A stretch of DNA of 53,991 nt from an uncultured Clostridia bacterium (lineage in GTDB: Bacteria > Bacillota > Clostridia > Oscillospirales > Acutalibacteraceae), in NCBI GenBank assembly GCA_944380845.1, contig CALWIU010000008.1, positions 1-53,991 of the forward strand, given 5' to 3'. Positions 49,855-53,991 of this stretch are shown here, piece after piece. A model generated the notes under the pieces. That model made no database searches, was not told the origin of the DNA, and saw nothing but the letters and a program-made list of their open reading frames with translations. The position numbers and the translations under genes were made by a program. The first letter of the stretch is position 1. Each line of letters opens with the position of its first letter.

Positions 49855-50730
49855 TTATTGTCCAAGCGCAGAGGAAACAAAGCTCTTTTTCTTTTTGGGT
49901 TTATACTTCGGCGGATTTTCCAACCGTTTACGCGCGCTTTTGCTTTTTTCCAGCAATTTATTGACTTCAATCACCGGCTCGACCATCGGATCGCTCAAAT
50001 AGGGCAGGATATTTTTCATCATGACCGCATCGTTATGGATCGATCCCAAAATGGTCACAGCAATCACATTTTGCGTTTCATTGGTCCCGTTGTCGTAAAT
50101 ATCGCAAAGCTGGTTAAACAGCTTTTTCATCTGCTTTGGCTCATTGTCTCGAATGGTCTGAAGGATCGGTTCGTTGCCGTGGTTCACAAAGAAATCCTCC
50201 GGCAAAAACTCACCGTAATCCTCCAGATTTTTCTTGAAAGCCTCTTTCAGAAACGGATACACACCGACAATGCGGCTGCCGAGGGTCAGCGGATCATAAT
50301 TCATCGCGCCGCTTTTGGCAGCAGATTTGGAAACAGTGGCAGGCATTTTGTTGTTCTTTTTGGCAAGATCTTTTTTGCCGAAATTGTCCTCTATGGTGTC
50401 GCAAAGCTCATTGAGAACCGAACGCGTATCCTTTTCGTCATACTCATCCAGCAGCATCAGAGAGGTGGACAGCTTTTTGAACGCCTTGTCGTCCTCATCG
50501 GGCGCGTCCGTCTCCCCCAGCAAAAGAAAGATCTTGCCTTCGCTGTACAGAAGGCGCAGCTTGCCGCTTTTGCCCGTATAATCAATAAAACAGGCGTCCT
50601 GATTTCGTTCCTTCAACGGCAGAGCGTTGGCTTTCACGCCCTCGGGAAAAACCGGGGAAAAACCGTATTTCTCCATAGAAGCACCCAAACCCTTGTAGAG
50701 GGTATTCATGACATCGTTTCTTTCCAGCAT
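49855..50730 (-). CDS. Hypothetical protein, unknown family
   Basis: The start is taken as the ATG at 50730 (291 aa) with AAAGGA 8 nt before it; a farther in-frame start overlaps the kinase gene. The N-terminal part (about 1-110) is an alpha/beta fold around CFIDYTGKSGKLRLLYSEGKIFLLLG. A Lys-rich linker follows (about 125-145), then a helical region (about 150-265) with NEPILQTIRDNEPKQMKKLFNQL, resembling helical repeats. The tail is very basic (PPKYKPKKKKSFV). No signal peptide or membrane helix. It lies 17 bp after the FGGY kinase gene and 15 bp before the TSCPD gene. Confidence 0.75.
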   Translation of the reverse strand: MLERNDVMNTLYKGLGASMEKYGFSPVFPEGVKANALPLKERNQDACFIDYTGKSGKLRLLYSEGKIFLLLGETDAPDEDDKAFKKLSTSLMLLDEYDEKDTRSVLNELCDTIEDNFGKKDLAKKNNKMPATVSKSAAKSGAMNYDPLTLGSRIVGVYPFLKEAFKKNLEDYGEFLPEDFFVNHGNEPILQTIRDNEPKQMKKLFNQLCDIYDNGTNETQNVIAVTILGSIHNDAVMMKNILPYLSDPMVEPVIEVNKLLEKSKSARKRLENPPKYKPKKKKSFVSSALGQ

Positions 50731-50747
50731 GGCGGTTCCTTTCTTAC

Positions 50748-52346
50748 TCAGCCGTTCAGCGCGGCGAAATTGGCTTTGTTGCATTTATACAGGTTTTTAT
50801 AAACCTGATACTGTTTGTCGTAAATCGGTTTGACTTTGGGGTTCGGAAGATAAGTCTGTTCCGCAGGGATCAGCTTTTTCGCTTCGCCGATATTGTGGAT
50901 GATGCCAAGGCCGACCGCCACGATCACCGCTGCGCCGACTGCGCCGACATTTTGCGGACTTTTGACCACTTCGATCGTTTTGCCGGTCACATCCGCCAAA
51001 ATCTGGCAGGTTGCCCGCGACAGAGCGCCGCCGCCGACAAACCGCATGGTATCGCTCACCGGAACTTTCTTGTTTTCCGTTTCGATAAACCAGCGCAGAT
51101 GATAGCAAACGCCCTCGACCACGGAGCGGATCAGCTCAGACTTACCGGTTTCCAGACTGATATTAAAGAACATTCCTCTTGCGTTGGGATCCTCAAAGGG
51201 GCAGCGGTTGCCGTGCAGCCAGGGGGTAAAGATCACGCCGCCGCTGCCGGCCGGCACCTGCAAAATGACATCGGTCATATAATCGTAAAGGCTGGTATAT
51301 TTTGACTCGTAGCTGTCCGCAACATGGGTTTTTTCCAGATAAATGTCGATCTCGTCCAAAGCCAGATGATCCTTGACCCATTCCAGGCATTTACCGGCGG
51401 TTTCCAATTCGGCAAAATAGATGTATTTTCCCGGATCTGCGCCGACGATGGCGGCAATCATGGCGGAAGCGTCTACCACGCTCTTATCCGTCACCGTAGA
51501 CACCCAGCCGGAAGTACCGGAATAGATATGCGTATCGCCGAGCGCCACCGAACCGGCGCCCACGCCGATCAGCGATGCGTCGCCGCCGCCGCCGAAAACG
51601 GCGATTCCTTCGACCAGACCCAGTTCATCCGCCTGTTCCTTGCGCAGGACGCCGACCTGATCGGTACTGGCCTTGATTTGCGGCAGATGATCGAAATTGA
51701 CGCCGAGCATTTTGCACATTTCACGGCTCCAGCCTTCCCGACCCTTGCGGATATCATAAAGCAGCGTTGCAAAGGCGGAATCTGCGGTCATGACAAATTC
51801 ACCGGTCATGCGGCAGATCAGGTATTCCTTTACATCCAGCCATTTATAAACTTTTTTGAAATTCTCCGGCTCATGCGCTTCGACCCATTTATATTTCCAG
51901 ACCGGGTCTTTGACCGAAGCGGCAACCGCGCCTGTGATCTGCAAAGATTTCAGCAGTTTGGGAATGTTGGCGCCGGCAATTTGCGGCCCGTAAGCGATTC
52001 CCTTTTTCAGCTCTTCCCTTGCGCGCTGATCCATATAGCTCATGGCGCGGCGAACAGGTTTCCCCTCTTTGTCCACCAGCACCAGACCCTGCATTTGTGA
52101 GCAGAAGGAAATGCCTTCGATCTGCGTCGGCTGAATGCCGGCCGTCCCCAAAGCGATGCGCGTCGTCGAGCACATGGCGCTCCACCACTCGTCCGGATCC
52201 TGTTCCGCGCCGCCGTCAGGAAAGACAAAAAGCTGATAGCCCGCCGAAGCAAAGCCCATGATCTCCACCTGATCCGACAGAGCGAACACACAGCATTTGA
52301 CGCCGGTGGTGCCGATGTCATAAGTAATCGCATACTTTTTTTCCAT
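50748..52346 (-). CDS. FGGY-family carbohydrate kinase (xylulokinase-like)
   Basis: The start is the ATG at 52346 (532 aa); AAAAAGG lies about 10 nt upstream. The FGGY ATPase fold begins AITYDIGTTGVKCCVFAL (phosphate 1), then GAEQDPDEWWSAM and SFCSQMQGLVLVD. The catalytic Asp region is VFGGGGDASLIGVGAG (about 245-260), followed by IYSGTSGW and the C-terminal adenosine motif RFVGGGALSRATCQILADV (about 440-458). The substrate could be xylulose or another ketose; residues alone do not decide. With the nearby split transketolase it could form a pentose route (kinase then transketolase), but the genes converge and are separated by five others. First gene of the minus-strand unit that includes xth and plsC. 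Confidence 0.88.
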   Translation of the reverse strand: MEKKYAITYDIGTTGVKCCVFALSDQVEIMGFASAGYQLFVFPDGGAEQDPDEWWSAMCSTTRIALGTAGIQPTQIEGISFCSQMQGLVLVDKEGKPVRRAMSYMDQRAREELKKGIAYGPQIAGANIPKLLKSLQITGAVAASVKDPVWKYKWVEAHEPENFKKVYKWLDVKEYLICRMTGEFVMTADSAFATLLYDIRKGREGWSREMCKMLGVNFDHLPQIKASTDQVGVLRKEQADELGLVEGIAVFGGGGDASLIGVGAGSVALGDTHIYSGTSGWVSTVTDKSVVDASAMIAAIVGADPGKYIYFAELETAGKCLEWVKDHLALDEIDIYLEKTHVADSYESKYTSLYDYMTDVILQVPAGSGGVIFTPWLHGNRCPFEDPNARGMFFNISLETGKSELIRSVVEGVCYHLRWFIETENKKVPVSDTMRFVGGGALSRATCQILADVTGKTIEVVKSPQNVGAVGAAVIVAVGLGIIHNIGEAKKLIPAEQTYLPNPKVKPIYDKQYQVYKNLYKCNKANFAALNG

Positions 52347-52408
52347 ATCTATCACAGCCTTTTTCAAAGAATTTCAAATCAAAAAAAGCAAAGCGCTTTC
52401 GGAAACCG

Positions 52409-53008
52409 TTACATATCCCGTCTGCCTTCCATCGCCCGGGAAAGGGTGACCTCATCGGCATACTGCAAATCGGAGCCGACGGGGATCCCGTAAGCCAAAC
52501 GCGTCACCTTGACAGCAAAGGGCTTGATCAGCCGCGACAAATACAACGCGGTTGTCTCGCCTTCGGTGTCGGAATCGGTCGCCATAATGACTTCCTTCAC
52601 ACCGCCCGCAGCGATACGCGCCATCAGTTCCTTGACGGTGATCTGCTCCGGACCGATGCCGTCCAGCGGGGAGATTGCGCCGTGCAGCACATGGTATACG
52701 CCCCGGAACTCCCGGGTGCGTTCGATCGCCAATAGATCCTGCGGCTGCTCTACCACGCAAATGGTTCCGTGGTCGCGCCGTCCGTCGGCACAGATCGGGC
52801 AAATTTCTTCTTCGGTCAAATCACAGCAAACCGAACAGCGCCGCACCTTTTCGCTGGCGTCCAGAATCGCCTGCGCCAAAGCCGCCGATTCTTCCTTCGG
52901 CAGGGAAATGATGTAATACGCCATACGCTGAGCGGTCTTTCTGCCGATTCCCGGCATACGGGAAAATCGATCCGCCAATCTTTTCAGCGCCGTTGAACCC
53001 TGCGCCAT
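52409..53008 (-). CDS. recR: Recombination protein RecR
   Basis: A 199-aa protein of normal length with GGAGGG before the ATG. It has the helix-hairpin-helix RMPGIGRKTAQRMAYYI, the four-Cys zinc finger CSVCCDLTEEEICPICAD (about 57-74) and the Toprim domain: VVEQPQDLLAIE, HGAISPLDGIGPE and MATDSDTEGETTALYL. It loads RecA with RecO in gap repair. It lies 47 bp after ybaB, in the conserved order dnaX-ybaB-recR. Confidence 0.96.
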   Translation of the reverse strand: MAQGSTALKRLADRFSRMPGIGRKTAQRMAYYIISLPKEESAALAQAILDASEKVRRCSVCCDLTEEEICPICADGRRDHGTICVVEQPQDLLAIERTREFRGVYHVLHGAISPLDGIGPEQITVKELMARIAAGGVKEVIMATDSDTEGETTALYLSRLIKPFAVKVTRLAYGIPVGSDLQYADEVTLSRAMEGRRDM

Positions 53009-53055
53009 CGGGCGTCCCTCCTTTCGCTGTCCATACGCAAAGAAAATGCGCCGGC

Positions 53056-53391
53056 TCAGAACAAACCGGGAATAGAGGGCATCCCTTCCGTAAACTTGCT
53101 CATTTCGCGGTCCATGGTTTCACTCGCCTTGCGAAGCGCTTCATTGGCGCACGCCAGCACCAGATCTTCCAGCATATCCGTTTCTTCGGGATCAACCACT
53201 TCCGGCTTGATTTTGACCGAAAGCAGCTCGTGTTTGCCGTTGACCGTAATTTCCACGGCGCCGCCGCCGGCAGAAGCGGAAAACTCCGTGTTCTCGACCT
53301 CTTCCTGCTTCTTCTGCATATTTTCCTGCATTTCCTGAATTTTCTTCATCATGTTCGCCTGGTTGGGCGCGCCGGGAATTCTTGCTTTCAT
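53056..53391 (-). CDS. Nucleoid-associated protein YbaB/EbfC
   Basis: A 111-aa protein with GAAAGGA before the ATG. It shows the family helix NMMKKIQEMQENMQKKQEEVEN, the beta region SAGGGAVEITVNGKHELLSVKI (about 42-63), DPEETDMLEDLVLACANEA and a final MPSIPGLF. It binds DNA as a dimer. Placed between dnaX and recR as usual. Confidence 0.95.
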   Translation of the reverse strand: MKARIPGAPNQANMMKKIQEMQENMQKKQEEVENTEFSASAGGGAVEITVNGKHELLSVKIKPEVVDPEETDMLEDLVLACANEALRKASETMDREMSKFTEGMPSIPGLF

Positions 53392-53421
53392 GGAAAAAAT
53401 CCTTTCTGATACCGTTTTTAT

Positions 53422-53991
53422 TTATACGATTTTCATGCGCAGGTCTTTGCCGGTTACCGAATGGATGGCCTGTTGTAAAACCTTGCGCATTTCCTCACTT
53501 TTTGCAACGATCGAATGGAACAGCGGGTTGATCGAAGAAACAACCAGCGTATTCCCGTTCAATACCGCGCTGGAACCGTCTACCAGCCCGATCATCGGCG
53601 GAGAGATCCGTTTGGCTTCGGCAATGACCGCAGCCCACTGCGAAAACGCGCCGTCCTGCAACCGAACTTTCCCTTCGGTGCCGGAAGCCGGTTCCTGTTC
53701 CGCTTCCGTAAAAGGCAGTCCCGCCCCTTCAAAAGGCGGCGGCATCGGCTCGTCGTCCGCTTCCTCAAAGGGCATTTCCGCCCCTTCAAAAGGCGGCGGC
53801 ATCGGTTCGTCGTCCGCTTCCTCAAAAGGCATTTCTGCGCCTTCAAAAGGCGGCGGCTTCGGTTCGTCGTCCGCTTCCTCAAAAGGCATTTCCGCCCCTT
53901 CAAAAGGCGGCGGCACCGAATCGCCCTCCGCTTCCCCAAAGGGCCGTTCCGCGCCGGCAAAGGGCCGCGGCATCGACTCGTCGACCGATCC
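53422..53991 (-). CDS. dnaX: DNA polymerase III subunit gamma/tau, C-terminal part (5' end beyond window)
   Basis: The frame is open to the right edge, so only the last 189 residues are seen. Identity rests on position (dnaX-ybaB-recR) and on the tau-like C-terminal domain: FSQWAAVIAEAKRISPPMIGLVDGSSAVLNGNTLVVSS, then HSIVAKSEEMRKVLQQAI. Before it lies a tandem array of a 19-residue unit (PPPFEGAEMPFEEADDEP plus Lys or Met), four to five copies, encoded by nearly identical 57-bp repeats. No AAA+ motifs are inside the window. Confidence 0.85.
   Translation of the reverse strand, partial: GSVDESMPRPFAGAERPFGEAEGDSVPPPFEGAEMPFEEADDEPKPPPFEGAEMPFEEADDEPMPPPFEGAEMPFEEADDEPMPPPFEGAGLPFTEAEQEPASGTEGKVRLQDGAFSQWAAVIAEAKRISPPMIGLVDGSSAVLNGNTLVVSSINPLFHSIVAKSEEMRKVLQQAIHSVTGKDLRMKIV
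53720..53980 (-). repeat. 57-bp tandem minisatellite in dnaX
   Basis: Near-identical 57-bp units (each with cttcaaaaggcggcggc) recur at about 53729, 53786, 53843 and 53900, with a divergent fifth at the edge. They encode an acidic, Pro/Phe-rich linker of gamma/tau. Confidence 0.85.

Noticed and set aside
49330-50802. 490-codon plus-strand frame
   Set aside because: It overlaps xth, the TSCPD gene and the 49855 gene in antisense; composition is typical of a shadow frame.

Overview
The window looks like chromosome of a Gram-positive anaerobe of the Clostridia, most likely an Oscillospiraceae/Ruminococcaceae-type gut or rumen bacterium. The grounds are: a type I dockerin on a leucine-rich-repeat protein, a DRTGG/PHP/DUF1015 gene set, a split (two-gene) transketolase, consensus TTGACA-17-TATAAT promoters with AGGAGG ribosome sites, and the Firmicutes forms of YidC, AroF and PheA. 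This assignment is inference; no 16S gene is present. No insertion sequence, phage gene or CRISPR array was found.

Layout. 1-9088 (minus): one giant secreted repeat protein, incomplete at the left edge, visibly more AT-rich than the rest. 9089-12361: AT-rich spacer, a 36-codon signal-peptide-only gene, a secreted LRR-dockerin protein, tRNA-Pro(TGG), and a 215-bp-period duplication that copied the 5' half of that tRNA. 12362-16320 (minus): PHP, DRTGG, DUF1015 and an oligopeptide-binding lipoprotein. 16490-22368 (plus): rmuC, a GH3 glycosidase, an esterase and a PepSY-like secreted protein. 22563-22676 (minus): a 37-aa hydrophobic peptide with a perfect consensus promoter. 22757-31073 (minus): a complete shikimate/Phe/Tyr operon, aroF-tyrA-aroB-aroA-aroC-pheA-aroE/aroK fusion-aroQ, preceded by a leader peptide containing YYFYYFYF and an intrinsic terminator. 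31186-33310 (minus): NYN-domain protein and AI-2E-family transporter. 33691-36463 (plus): rpmH-rnpA-yidD-yidC-jag. 36581-42786 (plus): TM2 protein, secreted protein, a yybP-ykoY riboswitch in front of a P-type cation ATPase, a 49-aa amphipathic peptide, and a membrane-anchored protein. 42913-47891 (plus): SCP2-like protein, class III aminotransferase, split transketolase, second SCP2-like protein. 47995-52346 (minus): FGGY kinase, hypothetical, TSCPD protein, exonuclease III and acyltransferase. 52409-53991 (minus): recR, ybaB and the 3' end of dnaX.

How genes work together. The aro operon runs from erythrose-4-phosphate plus PEP to prephenate, and on to phenylpyruvate and hydroxyphenylpyruvate, in one transcription unit. 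The leader suggests that stalling at Phe and Tyr codons controls the whole pathway by attenuation. The split transketolase could supply erythrose-4-phosphate, but its place between two SCP2-like genes and beside a PLP aminotransferase suggests a more specialised role. The yybP-ykoY element argues that the nearby P-type ATPase exports Mn2+. rpmH-rnpA-yidD-yidC-jag is the usual ribosome/RNase P/membrane-insertion cluster, here without its usual dnaA and mnmE neighbours.

Most worth following up: the aromatic leader attenuator, the SCP2/aminotransferase/transketolase cluster, two self-contained small-peptide genes whose amphipathic sequence resembles the tails of two secreted proteins here, and the half-tRNA duplication.
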